Assembly (NCBI RefSeq): GCF_000226095.1
Contig: NC_016474.1
Span: 3,658,001 to 3,722,000 of the forward strand
Length of the DNA: 64,000 bases
Reading direction: 5' to 3'
From: Thermothelomyces thermophilus ATCC 42464
Taxonomy: Eukaryota > Ascomycota > Sordariomycetes > Sordariales > Chaetomiaceae
A program made the translations under genes and the position numbers. This document shows, one piece after another, positions 32,541 through 45,687 of the stretch (its first letter is position 1; every line of letters begins with the position of its first letter). Below the pieces are notes generated by a model. That model was given only the letters and a program-made list of their open reading frames with translations, was not told the origin of the DNA and made no database searches.

Positions 32541-33835
32541 TATGGACGGCGCCGCGCAAGCCCCATCAGGTCAACCGGCCATGACGGTGTCGCGCTGGCA
32601 TGAAGAGGGGTCTGTCGGACACGTCGCATGTGTATCTCTCCGTGCCGTTCGGCCTGGGCATGTATCTAAGGTACGTACGTAGGGTTGCTAGGACGCCGAA
32701 CGGGGATTAAAAGAGCCAGAACAGGGCTCGGCAAACGAGGGAGGCATTGGTGCGCAGCTAAGTGGAGACAACCGCTGGCAAAACAACGCTAGCTGGCTGG
32801 GTCAGGTTAGTGCCTGCCCCGTGCTCTGCCTGCAGTCTACTGAGTACACTGGAGGTGCCCGGGGGGCTTGAGGCGGCGTGCATCCATCAATCACCCCCTC
32901 CTTTCCAAATTCCTCCACCTCCCTTGTTCATCTTCCAACTTCCTCCGATAATAGTGTAGTAGATGGATTAAAACCGCCCACATTCTTACTGCCTCGTCGA
33001 CCCACCCGCAGGAATTACCGCGATTTCGAGCATCGAGAGGGGAGCGTGCCGCACACCAATCACCCCAGGCATTATCGCATCTCTCAGCTCCCTACTATCC
33101 TTCGCCGTGATGCCAAGTACAAGGCTAACTAAGAACAACGCAACCCGGAAGATCCGTCGGCGTTCCCGACAGAAGCGCGCTGAATTGAGCCGGCAGCGCT
33201 ATTTAAGCTGCCCGGTTCGAGTTGCTGCCCAAAAAAAATGAACGCCAGCCTGGCGTTGTACATACATACATACGGAGGCGCCCGGCCAGTCAAAACGGCT
33301 GATTCCGACCTGGGCAGGCCGATAATTGTGTATCCCGCGGCATGCCGATAAAGTTGCATGTTCCGAGACACCTTACCTGAGCAGTACACCAAACAGCCCC
33401 AAGCCTTATCAAGCAGGGAAAGATTAACCCCGTTTGGGTTTGCCCACCGCTAGATAGCACACGATGTTTGGCAAAGCAACCCTCAACGTTGGTACACCCA
33501 ACAAAACATTAACTTTCCTGGGCAATTTTAAAACCCATCCAGTCGGCCCTCGGCGCGATGGTCCCTAAGAATGAAATAAACTCCAAGTGGGGAGGCCCAG
33601 CGCGCCGCCGAGTGTCACTAATTTGCCAAACACCGTATAAAAACATCGCTTTGTATCATGCCCGCAAGTTGCCGTATCCCAACGCCCGTGCCCCCAGTTC
33701 GTCAAAGACAATTGCCTTACCAACCATTCCAAACTCTCAAGTCACCCAAGCTCCACCACCGACCATGCCCATCGGAGAAGAAACACCAGCTTCTCCTTGT
33801 CTCCCAACTTCTCCCCCAGAGTCCTTTTCCTTGAA
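32541..33835. other. Intergenic region, no gene supported
   Basis: About 1.3 kb upstream of the 714-aa gene and downstream of NC2-alpha, both on the minus strand. A short TACATACATAC tract lies near 33260. I see no conserved ORF or RNA gene. Confidence 0.5.
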
Positions 33836-34984
33836 TTAAACCTTCTTCTTCCTTCCGCCGCCCCTCTTCTTCTTCGTTCCAGCAGCCGCATCACCGCCGC
33901 CCATCTCATCATCGGTCTCGCTATTTTCCGCCTTCACCCTCCCACCCTGACCCTGGCTGCCTCCCTTGCCTCCCTTCTCCTCCCCTTCCACCTTCCCAAC
34001 AATATCCCGCAAGAAGTCCCACTGATCGTCCCCCTCCACGACCTGCTTCAGCATCTGCGCCGACACCCGCTTCGAGTTGCGCTGCCTCGCTACCTCGGCG
34101 CTCTTGGTCACCAGGGCCACCATAAACAACTCCAGCGCCTTGCCCACCGCGATGGGCGTCTGCTGGGCGACCTTCCCAACCTCCTCGTCCGCCTGCATGA
34201 TCCGCTTGATGCGTGCCGTCGGGAATTTCGTCTTGACCGTGATCGACTCGAAAGGTGAGGAGGTTGCTGCTGGCGCCGGAGCTGCCGACGGGCTCGAGGA
34301 TCCGTTCCCCGCGGCATCGGACGCGGCCTGGGCGGTTACTGCGGCGGCTGCCGCGGCGGCGGCTGCTCTCCTCGGCGGCATCGCGTCAGCTTTGCCGGAG
34401 GAGGGGTGGTCCTGTGCCGATGCGGATTCGCGGTAATCGTTAAGTTGGCGCGCCTGGGCTTGGGGAGCGGCGACTTCGTGCGGTGCTTGGTGAGGTTGTT
34501 GCGGGGGTTGATACTGGAGACTACCGCGATACGGAGGTTGGTAGAACGGCGCCTGCTGTTGCGGCGGTGGGACCTGTGTTGCCGTGTAATGGCTGCCGGG
34601 TTGTGAGTACCCGGCGATGGGATAGCTAGCTGCACGAGGGGGGTAGTATTGGTGTTGTGCGATGGATGCGTGTCCTGCACCGACGCCAACTCCTGGGGGC
34701 GCTTGGCTGGCGGCTGGGTCGCTTGGATGAGGTGTTTGAGCGAACGTCTGCGCCAATGGCTGACTTTGGTATTGTTGACCTAGTCGGGGTTCTGGTTGAA
34801 ATTGCTGCGATCGAGAGTCCGGGAAGTAAGCCCTGGAGGAAGTCTGCAGGTGGGAAAAGTTTGGCTGTGAATGTTGCGATAAAAGCTGCTGGGGTTCTGC
34901 AGGTTCCGCGGGCGGTGTGGGGCCCGAATAGAACAAAGACAGGTCGGGACTCTTTGGCGCATAAGTATCGTTGTCAGCAGACAT
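33836..34984 (-). CDS. BUR6: Negative cofactor 2 alpha (NC2-alpha/Bur6/DRAP1)
   Basis: A single exon encodes 382 aa. NC2-alpha pairs with NC2-beta/Dr1 through histone folds and binds TBP on DNA to block or reset TFIIA/TFIIB recruitment. The histone fold lies at about residues 250-325: [20 protein letters not shown], then [20 protein letters not shown] and [20 protein letters not shown]. This matches Bur6/DRAP1 better than NF-YC or CHRAC. The N-terminal extension of about 245 residues is Gln/Pro/Tyr-rich with an Ala9 run, much longer than in yeast Bur6. The tail is acidic then Lys/Arg-rich ([12 protein letters not shown]), probably a nuclear signal. Start ATG 34984 is the first in frame. The window also encodes NF-YC, a related fold, at 56.3-57.5 kb. 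Confidence 0.9.
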   Translation of the reverse strand: MSADNDTYAPKSPDLSLFYSGPTPPAEPAEPQQLLSQHSQPNFSHLQTSSRAYFPDSRSQQFQPEPRLGQQYQSQPLAQTFAQTPHPSDPAASQAPPGVGVGAGHASIAQHQYYPPRAASYPIAGYSQPGSHYTATQVPPPQQQAPFYQPPYRGSLQYQPPQQPHQAPHEVAAPQAQARQLNDYRESASAQDHPSSGKADAMPPRRAAAAAAAAAVTAQAASDAAGNGSSSPSAAPAPAATSSPFESITVKTKFPTARIKRIMQADEEVGKVAQQTPIAVGKALELFMVALVTKSAEVARQRNSKRVSAQMLKQVVEGDDQWDFLRDIVGKVEGEEKGGKGGSQGQGGRVKAENSETDDEMGGGDAAAGTKKKRGGGRKKKV

Positions 34985-37900
34985 GCTGTATAGCTCCAAC
35001 TGGAGACAAAACCCAAAGTAAGGCTTTATAGTGTAGAGAAGGCGAGACCGTCTCCCGAGGCTGGTTTATGATAGGCCACCTTGGTCTTGGTGTTTCCTTA
35101 TTCTGACCTTTGGGTGGGGCGCAGAGTCTGCTCGCACTGAACGATAACGAGGGTTGAAGCGGGGTGGTCGGAGTTTCAAGTAGTTATGCGGGTTAATAAG
35201 CTCGTAGCATGCTGTGGCTGGGTGACAAAAGGCGGCAGGGCAGTTCAAGCTTGGGGAGGGGCAAAGTTGTGGGGCAGTTGTGGGCATTAATGTGGGGCCA
35301 ATTCAAGCAGGCAGAACTGCGACACTTGGCCTAGAGACGTGACGGAATGGAACAACAAACGGTGACAAGAGTGAATAAGGAACTCTGACGGACATCAGCA
35401 GCCATGTTTGGCCGGGAATGCAGGAAATCGTAGTTGAGCATTGATGGATTGACAGGTATTGGTTTGTTCGAGCATAGAAGAAGGCCCCCAATACACTGCC
35501 GTCTTTAGACGTCGGTTTCGTCAGCTTTGCTGCTGTGTCATGGCACAGCCTGAAAATAATCTGGCCCAATGTCGAACAACGGCAGCCCAACCTTAAATTT
35601 GCAGAAACGGAGACCCTTCTATGACACATGAACTCTGCTTACTTCTTGAAGGTCTGGATCCCTGAAGTCCAGTTTGCACCTCGTCTTTGAAAAGCTGAGA
35701 CGATGCTCTAAGTGCAGGCAGCTAGACGCAAGAAAAGCTCCGCTTCATTCGTTGTGTAGGTGTACGTACTTGTTCAAATACCATTGGATAGCGGCTGTGG
35801 GGGCAAGGGCGGCGTATTACTGACAATTGTATTGTACATACATACGGTACCGACAATTAGACTCCGGGTGCTGCAACCCATTCCACATCGTACATACCTG
35901 CCTACCTAGGTACCTACCTACCTACCTACCGACCTTCAGCTACTTCGGGAAACTGAATCTAGGCGCGCTTGTTCTTCCAGTCCCAGCTACTTCCCGCCTT
36001 GCATGGCGGAAAGATGGCGCAAGTGGAAGGAAAGTTTGTCTCCCACCTGCCTTGCCTTACGCTTCTGCCTCAAAAGCTCCGGGTCCCTCTTTTCCAAGGA
36101 CCCATCACTCTAATTCACGATTGGCCCGAATCTTTTGTCATCGTGCATCACTGACACTAGCGGTCATCAACTCAAGGGTCGATTCGACGAGACGCCATGT
36201 ATCTCTCAAAGCTCAGGCAATAAACACCCTCCCAGATTTCGATTTCCAGCCGGCAAAGACAATCTAATATGGGCCGCAGAGAAGACGGTGAGTTCTGCGT
36301 TCTCGTCATCTCCCATTGTGTACGGCAGAATCTTGCATTCTTCAACCCTGTTCGGAGACGATAACGGTCGTTATATCGCAAGAGAGCTGGTCACGGATAC
36401 CACCGGGACAATGGACCTGAGCGTGATGTCCTGTTCTGGCTTAGCAGGGATCGCAAGGTCAAGGACGATAGAAACAATGCCTCCAATGGTAGCTCGTTTT
36501 AGCCCATCCCGCGCATAACTCAGCGCTAAGTCCTGGCCGAGAAACTCATCAACAAGCATTGTGCTGCTATCGTTGCCACCGCCAAGTCGTGGGAATAGTA
36601 CTAAATAAGAGTTATTTAATCTAGCTGCACTTATGACGGGCACCGATCCGAAGATCAGCACTAGCAACCTCGACCGTATTCGCCAGCTTTGTTCCGAAAT
36701 TCGGTGCTTTGAGACGCACGCGGTGCCCATTTCGGACGCTGGCTTCCACGGTCCAGGCCAGAAGCGTCTTCTCGCCTCTCTGGACAGTTACCAGCCCGGC
36801 ACACCTCGCACACCTCGCACTTGCCGCGACCAAGTTGCCGCAAGCCAAGCCTGCACTCACCCCCTTCCTCGCTTCTCTTACGAGCCAGTGGCTCTCGGTG
36901 ACCACGCGAAACGCCTTTGCACTGATGTAAGCCCGGAAACTAGCTCCGCCAGACAGACAGCTGTGGAACGACAAGCCGGTATACAAGGATAGTCCCCTTA
37001 AAGTGTGGAGGATGCTCGCGGCCATAGTTCTGCGACAAGTTCTGTCACAGGGAAGACATATCAGAGGGTGCTTAGCTAACGCCTCCACATAGGACCGCGA
37101 AAGGAGGTTGAGGAGATTCTACAGGAGATAGTATGGCCAACGTGTCTTTAAGTTTGGATTCGACACTACGAATGCTCAGAAATGGCTGCTTGGATTTTTA
37201 AGCATCTATATCGTGTTGTTAGGCTTCTTGGAGTTACTTCGAAAGTCCATATAGTGTATATCCCAGGTATGTAACAGTATGTATGTACAATACGTATCCG
37301 TAAGATGTATCCGCCGTTCGTTCACGACCCAATTAGGCATAGTTGATGAAACGTACGCCCCACTTAACTATCCGTACACATCCTGAGTGGCGAAAGGGGC
37401 GTTGGACGAGTTGCGGAGAACTCCGTAACGTAATTAACTACATAGGAACTGTGTACGGAGTTTTTTGAGCACGAAGGCATCCTTGTAGTTCTGGAACGCA
37501 GTGTTGCAAACCACAACCCAACTCCCTCAGAGGGTCCAAATCGGTGTCAGAGCCACCCACCATCGCATCGCGTGACGCTTGAGCAATCACCTTCAAACTA
37601 TCACCTAGTATTCATCTAAAGGCAAGCCCCCTGGTTTTTCTTTGTCCTATATCCCTGCCTGTGATGATCCCAGTGAGCAATATCAATCCGCTGGAGACCG
37701 GAACATGGCGTCGGCGAAACCGAGCTCCGGCTCTGGGGTCTCCGTCGCTCAATTGTCGATGATGGCAAAAGTAACTTGATCTAATCTGAAAGGCGCCTGC
37801 CTACGATACTGACGTTTAGAATCCAATTTTTGTAAGATACTCTGTCTAACGTCGGTTCTAGTCGCCAGTCTGGTACGCCGGCCGTTGAGGGTACCGGAAA

Positions 37901-38793
37901 CAAATTCCCAGAAGCAACGGGCCAAGCATGAATGCCCCCCCAACCTCTGCGTTGGCCCTCACGGTAGTCTTGGAGAGTTTGTACCGGAAATTCATATTTC
38001 GGCGTGACTGCCTCTACCGTGTCATACGTGATGACAATCCGCTTCCTCAGTTGGACCTTTCTTAGCACTGAATACGATGGAGCAGCTCGACGAGACTAAT
38101 TCGGATACGTCTCCGAGATCTGGCTGCCAGTGTATCGCAGTCCCATTACGACGTTGTTCCTTCACATCAAGAGTACGTTCACGAAGGCGTACCACACGCA
38201 CTGGACAACGAAGCCGTGGATTGGCGGTGCTTTCCGCTGAAAGCCGCCTTTCCCCCAGCGGTCTGAGATGCTGGCGGTCGATCAACACGGCAGGCAGCTT
38301 TACTTTCTTTAAACGGTCAGCCGGCGACAACAGCACACATTCAAGGAATCACAGCCAACACTCGCAGTGAAACGGAAGTACTCGCAAAGCTCGCCAGACC
38401 GTCCCGGAAAAAGCTCAGGTGCTAGCTAGCTAATTGAAGCGCTACAAGCCCGGAAAACGATGCAGTCTAGGTGTCATAGTATGACACCGGCCAGCCCGAG
38501 GTCCAGCTTGCCCTGCCTTTGTGCACGAATAGGTGGGCAGACAAGTTCACTCTCTTCAGGTTGGCATCTGCCAGAATCGATCTCCCGACTTATTTTGGAG
38601 CAAGGTGTCGCTTGCACGATGGGCACAGTGTCTCTGTGTACCCCAACGGAATCCGACTCAGACGAGCGGTTGGTGATTGCTGAGCATTACAGATATCTAG
38701 ATGCATCTTGCAGTTCATCTCATCTCCCGGGTGCTCGCCATTATCTTCCACCAGCTCCTCCTTCTTCTTCTTCTGCTGCTGCCCCGTCTCGCT
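34985..38793. other. Gene-poor region of 3.8 kb
   Basis: The longest stretch without a supported gene. It has a CCTA/TACC repeat (35901..35930) and scattered GTACATAC strings. Minus-strand frames at 36371..36730, 36621..37088 and 38022..38336 are moderately protein-like, but I could not join them into a gene with family support. They could be a poorly conserved gene or decayed coding sequence. Confidence 0.45.
35901..35930. repeat. CCTA/TACC tetranucleotide repeat with AGGTACCT core
   Basis: Near-perfect CCTA units interrupted once by AGGTACCT. It lies between genes and resembles the tetranucleotide tracts scattered in several Sordariomycete genomes. Confidence 0.75.
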
Positions 38794-40713
38794 TCACTGG
38801 TTCCTCGCCACCTTTAGGATCCTCTCCTCCATCTGTTCAAACGCCCCCAGCACCTTCCCGTACTTCTCAAACACGCCCTCCTGGTATCCATCAGCGACCT
38901 TCTTGATGGCGCCCTCCTCCTTCCACCTCTTCCCGATCAGGTCGTCAAAGGTCTCACCCTCGGCGCGCTCAAAGGCCCAGACGGCCTTGTAGGCGCCGCC
39001 AAGAGCGCAGGCGTTGCCTCCGACGTCGAGCTTGTACACGCCGTCGGCGCCGCCCAGGACGTCGCCGATGATGCGCGCGATGGCCGGGTTCAGGGAGCCG
39101 CCGCCGACGAGGTAGATACGGCGCGGCTGCGCCGGCAGCCGGGCGTCCGGGCTGTGCACGAGCTTCTGGCTGCGCAGGCGCATCGAGAGCGCCTGCGACT
39201 CGACAATGACGCGCGGGTCCGTCTCGGCGGGCCACGGCGCCGCCTCCTCCCGCAGGTCGCCGCCGTCGCGCGCGTCGCACGTGTACCGCCAGGTGCCGGC
39301 GCGGATGTTGGGGACGATCTCGGGGAGGTAAAAGTACAGGCCCAGCTTGGCGCGGTCCGAGGGCGACTTGACATCGAGCGGCGGGGTGGCCAGGGCGTGC
39401 TTGTTGAAGGTCGCCCACGTGTCCTTCCCTTCCTCCTCCTCCTCCTTCTCCTCCCCCGGGGCGGGCTTCGGTAGGGCGTCGCGCACCTTCTCGCGGGCTA
39501 GCCCGCCGTTCTTGTAGCAGAGCATGAACATGTACTGGCCGGGCGTGGTCGGGTGGTTGAAGAAGTGGTAGCTCGGGTCCGGCTTGTAGACGGGAGTGCT
39601 CATGAGGAAGGTGGTGCTGGTGCCAAGGCTGACGATGGCGTCCAGCGGCCGGAGCGGGAGCGCCAGGATGGTCGCCGGGTTGTCACCCGTGAAGGGCGCG
39701 ACCTCGCAGTTGGGGCTGAAGCCGTACTTGGAGGTGAAGTAGCCGCTGATGCGGCCCATGCTGCCGCCGCCGTCCAGGCGGACCTCGCCCAGCTTGCTGC
39801 GCAGCTCGGCCACGCCATCGGCGCCGGCTGTTAGTTCGAGGAGCGGCTCGCTCCAGTTGTTGGCCGCGATGTCCCAGAGGTTCATGCCGCAGGCGTCGCT
39901 GATATCCATGGGCGCGACGGCGCCGAGGAAGAGCGAGGCGAGGAATGAGGAGACGAGGGAGATGCGGGACGTGTTGGCGTACATGTCAGGGAGCTTTTTA
40001 CGGAGGCGCAGTATTTGAGTGCCGGTGAAGCGCTGCCCGCGAGGTTTTTGTCAGCTGTCTCGTTTCTCGCTCTTCCCCACCCCACCCCCCTCTTCGCCTT
40101 CTTTGCATGACTGGTTTCTGTCGGTGTTAACTCACATGATGCGCAGCACTCCCCGTAACCTCAGCCAACCTCTGTGCTGACCCCAGCCTGGCATCGAACT
40201 GGTCACACTCCTGCTGCGTGCTGTGGTCCTGCCAGTTGGGGGCGTACGGGTGCGAGAAGGCATCCTGTAGCTGATCCACCAGCGGCTTGTCCGGCTTCAG
40301 ACCGCCGAGGAGGGCGTCGGCCTGGCGGCTCCAGTAGACGCTGCCGTGCTGCTGGCAAGAGCCGCTGATTCCCCGGATCCGGTTCAAGGGCGTCTTCTTC
40401 TCCTGTAGGCGCTGCAGGACCAGGTCGAGGGACTCGAGCCACATGGCCACGGGGGCAAACACCTCCCCCTCATCTTCGTTGAGAAGCACGCCCTTCTTGA
40501 TCTTGTACTTGGCTCCAAAGTCCTGGTCGAAGTCGACTTTCGCGTCCGAGACGACAGTGAGGTCGGACTGGACAACGATGGCTGCAAGTAAGGGCCGGTG
40601 TCAGCAATGTGTCTAGTCTCGTTCCGAGGGTTTCGGTGTCGGTCCTTGTGAGGCGCACCCTTGAGCTGCTGGGTCGAAAGGTCGAGCCCCAGGTAGAGGG
40701 GTCCGTCACTCAT
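38794..40713 (-). CDS. XKS1: D-xylulose kinase (FGGY family)
   Basis: Exons 40713..40659, 40581..40136 and 40032..38794 encode 579 aa. The enzyme phosphorylates D-xylulose to xylulose 5-phosphate, the last step of fungal pentose catabolism before the pentose phosphate pathway. The N-terminal ATP-fold strand reads [13 protein letters not shown]. Substrate-side motifs [14 protein letters not shown] and [10 protein letters not shown] follow, then [14 protein letters not shown]. The second domain has [13 protein letters not shown] and the FGGY C-terminal signature region [21 protein letters not shown] Glu-rich loop (KEEEEEGKD) interrupts the second domain. Introns of 77 and 103 nt keep frame. The length matches fungal xylulokinases. 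No pentose pathway neighbours are present, as usual in fungi. Confidence 0.96.
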
Positions 40714-41995
40714 TGTGATTATGTGCTTGGTTCGAGACGAAGATGAGTCGAGCTTCCTGTAGTTCTTATTGACTGGTTCAAAGTGCCTCCGGCGAGGTCG
40801 AGATGGTCAGTGATTCTACAACCCAGGATCACGACTTTTAGAAGAGGACGAATGTAAACGAGATAGTTGGTGGAAGCTCAGAAAGTGATCCCTCGCAAGA
40901 TGCGGGTAAGCTGGGGCACCTCAATGCCCCTCTATTAACGGACGTGGGGCAAACCTTCGTCATTAACAAGACGATCAATCCAGGTACATACATACGAATT
41001 TAATGGTGGGGCAAAGGTAGCCCCACGCTTCAACACTCGAGCAGCCTCGTGCGGTGGCATTTAGCCTGATATCGAATTGGTGGTCTCGACCAATGCCGAC
41101 TTGGCGTCTCGCAGAGAAGGTTCCAGTCCTGCGGGAGTTTGTAGGCGATAGGCGCGCTTCTGAAGACTTCTGCCTTGGATGTATGTACTCTGTACCACTA
41201 AGGTAGTGTACGTTAGTGTCGGGTAGCTTCACATTGTGCATTTTCCGGCCTCGCTCTCGGATCTTCTCTGGCTCCGGATTCGGACAGATTAATAAGGGGA
41301 GGAAAAAAAGGCCCTCGGTGTTTGACAAGTGGATGATTTGGAGGACCCCCGTTGTTTGCTTGGTGAGTTCAAGTTTCGATCGCGCGCGGGTCGAGCAATT
41401 CTGGTATGTACATACAAGATTGGTGGTTGTTGTGACGGTGCCTGGATTTCGAGGTACAGAGTACCTCAACGAAGTCCTTGATGTATTTCATAGGTCTGTG
41501 CCTAGAGAAAGTACGGATTACAGCATAGTTACAGTACATAGCAGGTTTTGTAGGTACATACGATTTGCAGCTTGTGGTGAACTGTGTCGCTTTAAGGTGA
41601 AGGCACCGTTGTACGGAGTAATTTGTACCGAGTATTTCTTCCCTGGTCCTTGCTCGAAGCCGTGGGCGACCCTAACCCAGGTCTTAGTCCCTGCAGGCGC
41701 CTGGACCCTTGCCTATTCTTGCTGCCGCGCAATGACGGATGCCCGAGTCAGAAGACTTTGCCAGCTTGCAGGTGCAGTTGCGGCTGCAGCACCTTATTAC
41801 AGGCCTTCTCCTGTGGTCAGGGGCGCCCGCATCCACCGCCAACAAACGACACAGAGGATTTGACCCAACATTCGGACGGAAACCCAACCGACCGAAAAAG
41901 AACAACGAAAGCGCGTACCCTCCCACGACTTATCGCTTCTTTCAGCGACAGCGCCATGGACACGCCGAGACCCCGGGCAACAAACTGAGAAAAGC
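40714..41995. other. Divergent intergenic region XKS1 / SLP1
   Basis: About 1.3 kb between opposed starts. It contains TACATACATAC tracts and one TACGGAGTA nonamer (41612..41620). No gene is supported. Confidence 0.5.
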
Positions 41996-44576
41996 ATGCG
42001 CGCACCAGCAGATTGCCTAAAGACATTCGCGCCGGCGTTAGTGCTGCTGGGACTCCACGCGCTCGGCGTTCATGGCTCCAGAGCGGGCTCCGAAACGGCC
42101 GCGACAGCCGCTCCGGCTGCCACAGACGAGGTGTGCGAGTCAAGAACCATCAACTACATCACCCACTCGCTGCCGCAGCAGTGTTTGCGCACATCTTGGA
42201 CAAGCCCCTCCCCGGCCGCCACCGACGAATCGACGAGCCATGCTACCATTACGGCCACCGCCACGGCGGTCGGCGAAAGCCCCGCCACAGACCCGGATCA
42301 TGGCACCGCGCAGGGCCAGGCCCAAGACACCCAGGAGGAGCTGGCGGCCAGCTCTTTCATGTCGTTCGAGGAGTGGAAGGAGATGATGTTGCGCAAGTCG
42401 GGACAGGATCCCGCCAACATCAGGTCGCACAGGCAGCGCGAGCACAGGGAGCGAGACCCCAGCATGCAGAGCGGTGATGTCTACAGTTTTGGGGAGGAGG
42501 GCGAGATCTCGCTCGAATTCGATGCCCTCGCCGAGAAGGTGTCGGAGATCGCATCGTCCACGGACAAGGCCACGCCCAAGGCCAAGGAGGTGGTGAAGGA
42601 AGAACAGGTTCTCTACGACGACGGGAAGACGCAGTACTACCGGAGCAAGGATGCCGGCAAAACCTGCAAGGAGAGGTTTTCGTACTCGTCCTTCGACGCC
42701 GGCGCGACCGTCCTTAAGACGAGCCCGGGTGCGAAGAATGCCAAAGCCATCCTGGTCGAAAACAAGGACTCGTACATGCTCTTGGAGTGCCGCGCCAAGA
42801 ACAAGTTCGTCATTGTCGAGCTCAGCGACGACATTCTCGTCGACACCGTCGTCCTGGCCAACTTTGAGTTCTTCTCCAGCATGATCCGCAAGTTCAGGGT
42901 CAGCGTCAGTGATCGCTACCCCGTGAAGATGGACAAGTGGGTGGAGCTGGGCACATTCGAGGCTCGCAACTCGCGAGACATGCAAGCATTCTTGATCGAG
43001 CATCCTCAGATCTACACCAAGTACATCCGCATCGAGTTTCTGAGCCACTGGGGCAACGAGTTCTACTGCCCAATATCATTACTTCGTGTCCACGGCACGC
43101 GCATGTTGGATACTTGGAAAGAGCCGAGCCATGACGACGAACCCGAGCAAATCGAGCCACCTCCGGGATCAACTGCAGAGACCCAGCAAGTGCAGAAGCC
43201 AGCGGGCAGCGACAACACGTCGTCGGTGGCTGACGAGGAGAAGGCCGCGCCTCGAACCCCTTCCACGGAGACGGGTCTTACCCCTTGGTCCCCCCTCTTT
43301 CAAGGCAACTTCTCTCTCCAAGTCTGCGAGTTGCCGTCGCCGACAGCCGCCGAACCCACACCAATCGACTCTGGGTTGAATGGCCTTCCGAAGGAACCCG
43401 CCGCTGCGTCCGACTCAGCGACCCCGCGTCCATCAGCTGCGCGAACCGTCGATGAGCGGATCCAGGCGAGCAATTCCTCGCCGGCCGAGCCCGTTGGTTC
43501 TGCGGAGGCGTCCGCTTCCCACAGGCAGTCGGCAGGCAGTGCTTCTTCCGGGGTTTATTCGACACCATCGCAAGCCAGCAATAACGGCACAGTGAGTAGC
43601 ACGGGCCAAAGACAATCCGACAGCAGAACGAACGCTACGGATAACACCTCATCTGCCACCCCGACCACCCCACGCAATAAGACCAGTTCCGCCTCTTCGG
43701 CATCCGCCTCTCCGACCGTGCAAGAATCCTTCTTCAAAGCCATCACGAAGCGCCTCCAACTCCTCGAGTCTAATACCTCCCTCTCACTGCAATACATCGA
43801 AGAGCAGTCACGCTTCCTGCAGGAAGTTCTACTCAAGATGGAACGTAAGCAGATAACACGGGTCGACTCCTTCCTCGATACTCTCAACAAGACTGTGCTC
43901 TCTGAACTACACAACGTGCGCACCCAATACGACCAGATATGGCAGAGCACCGTGCTGGCTCTCGAGACCCAGCGCGAGCAATCACAGCGAGAAATTGTCG
44001 CCCTCACCTCGCGCCTAAACGTCCTCGCCGACGAGGTCGTGTTCCAGAAGCGCATGGCCATTCTACAGAGCGTCCTCCTCCTCTCCTGCCTCGTTCTCGT
44101 CATCTTCAGCAGCCGCGGTGGTCTCGCCGCCCTGGACAGCGCGCCCTTCCCCCCGCCCTGGGCGTCAAGCCCGACCGGCTACCGCCGCTACGGCCACGCC
44201 CACTCCGACTCGTTCTCAGGCATGTCCATGCCGGGATCGCCGCCCCTGCAAGGCCAACAAACCGGCGGAGCAGCCGCCGCCGCCGCCGCCGCCGCCGCCA
44301 CACCTACCACCTCGGCCTTTCAGCGCCAAACCTACCCAACCACAACCTCCTACAAGGACAAGTCCCTCCCGCTGACCCCGCCATCCGAATACAGTAGAGA
44401 AAGCACTCCAGCGACCCACCCCAACCGCAGCGCCCGGCCATCCTACTACTACTCCGGCAACCAGGAGGAAGGAGCAGAAGGAGAAGGCGAAGAAGGAGAA
44501 GAGGGAGATGAGGCTGGCGGCGAAGGCGGCACAGCGTCACGTCAGTTCCGACGCCACGTAACAACGCCAACAACAA

Positions 44577-44611
<35 letters not shown>

Positions 44612-44944
44612 GGACCATCCGCACAAGCAGCAGCGTCGACAGCGCAGGCGCAACAGACGCCGTCGTCAGGCGGAGAGGCCGAGGTCGCCTCCATCAGATC
44701 CGACCCCGGCCTGCTGCAGCGAGATGATGCTGCCTCTTCCATATCGAAAGGGAAAGAGCAACAAGGTGATGATGATGATGATGATGATGAGGGGGAGGAG
44801 GAGGAGGAGGAGGAGGAGAAAGGAGGGTGTCGAGTGAGTCCCGCGCTTTTGAGGGCGCGCTCCGCATCGTCACACTCCGCATCGTCACAGCCGAACGGCG
44901 GACTTAGGAAGCCATTGCCAGCGTTACCCGAAGATCCGAGTTGA
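41996..44944 (+). CDS. SLP1: SUN-domain ER/nuclear-envelope protein, SLP1/Osteopotentia type
   Basis: A single exon encodes 982 aa. Slp1-type SUN proteins sit in the ER and nuclear envelope and help fold or place membrane proteins; in yeast Slp1 works with Emp65. A signal peptide (residues 1-27, CLKTFAPALVLLGLHALGVH) is followed by a luminal Thr/Ala-rich part and the SFMSFEEWKEMML motif typical of this branch. The mid-protein SUN domain lies at about 220-366: FSYSSFDAGATVLK, VLANFEFFSSMIRKFRVSVS and HWGNEFYCPISLLRVHG. A Ser/Thr/Pro-rich spacer leads to a coiled coil (about 580-680) and one membrane span (about 686-705, AILQSVLLLSCLVLVIF). The cytosolic tail of 275 residues has Ala10 and Ala9 runs, an Asp7 and Glu-rich block. 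The tail is longer than in yeast. Confidence 0.93.
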
Positions 44945-45687
44945 CCAGAGCAGCTCAGCATATAGATGTAATGAGCATTATGAGAAAGGCGTGTTAATGC
45001 ATCCAACGCCCTAACTTGCAGTCCCATTCCCTGTGCCTCGGGTTTCCCATTCTTCCACGATTGAACAGAGCTCTAGGTCCCAAAGCACTACGGTATCATG
45101 ACCAAAGGGGAGCACCATGCAAGTAACAGGTGAACTATTGTGCTAGCTGAAAGGTTATGCTAACTAAGAGGCCAAAAGCTAGGTGTTTCCGGAATACCTA
45201 ATAATGCAGGACGGCAGTACGGACCATCCATGGCCCATGGCCTCTATCTGGCTGCTCAAAAACGAGATTCTGCGGTATGGGACGACCTTTCCTAGACTAC
45301 CAAGGCTTCAAGAACCCCATAGTCCAAACCCAGACGTCGTCCCGCTTTCTCCCATTTGCATTCCCCTTTTCCTCCAATTCTCCCCCCCTTTCACCAACTT
45401 CGTCGACAGCGGCTCGCGTAGTGAACCGAGCGAAGTAACAATGCGACGAGATATTCTTTTTTTTGTCCGGCCCAAGATCTGAACGTATTTGTCAAGAAGG
45501 TGCATCTCGAAGACAGCAACGGACTTGCAATACAAATGGCATTCACCTCCGTCGACTTCTCGAAAATAGCAAAGGAAGTAAAGCCCAGCGCGACTCCATG
45601 GGGTCGAATATTTGTTGCCGTGGTGATTTCACCAATTCTTAGCGAGATGGGCAAGGTTCTCGCTTCACCACGGCGTCTCCAACCAAT
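44945..45687. other. Convergent 3' intergenic region SLP1 / Mei2-like
   Basis: About 740 bp shared by two 3' ends; no gene supported. Confidence 0.5.

Noticed and set aside
39154-39474. Plus-strand ORFs opposite xylulokinase
   Set aside because: Antisense shadow of a clear FGGY kinase exon.
42140-43048. 302-aa minus-strand ORF opposite SLP1
   Set aside because: Composition (Leu/Val/Asp/Arg-rich) is typical of an antisense shadow; the SUN domain is clearly on the plus strand.
44576-44612. CAG/GCA repeats in the SLP1 tail as a mobile or CRISPR-like repeat
   Set aside because: They are in-frame poly-Ala codons inside a long single-exon gene.
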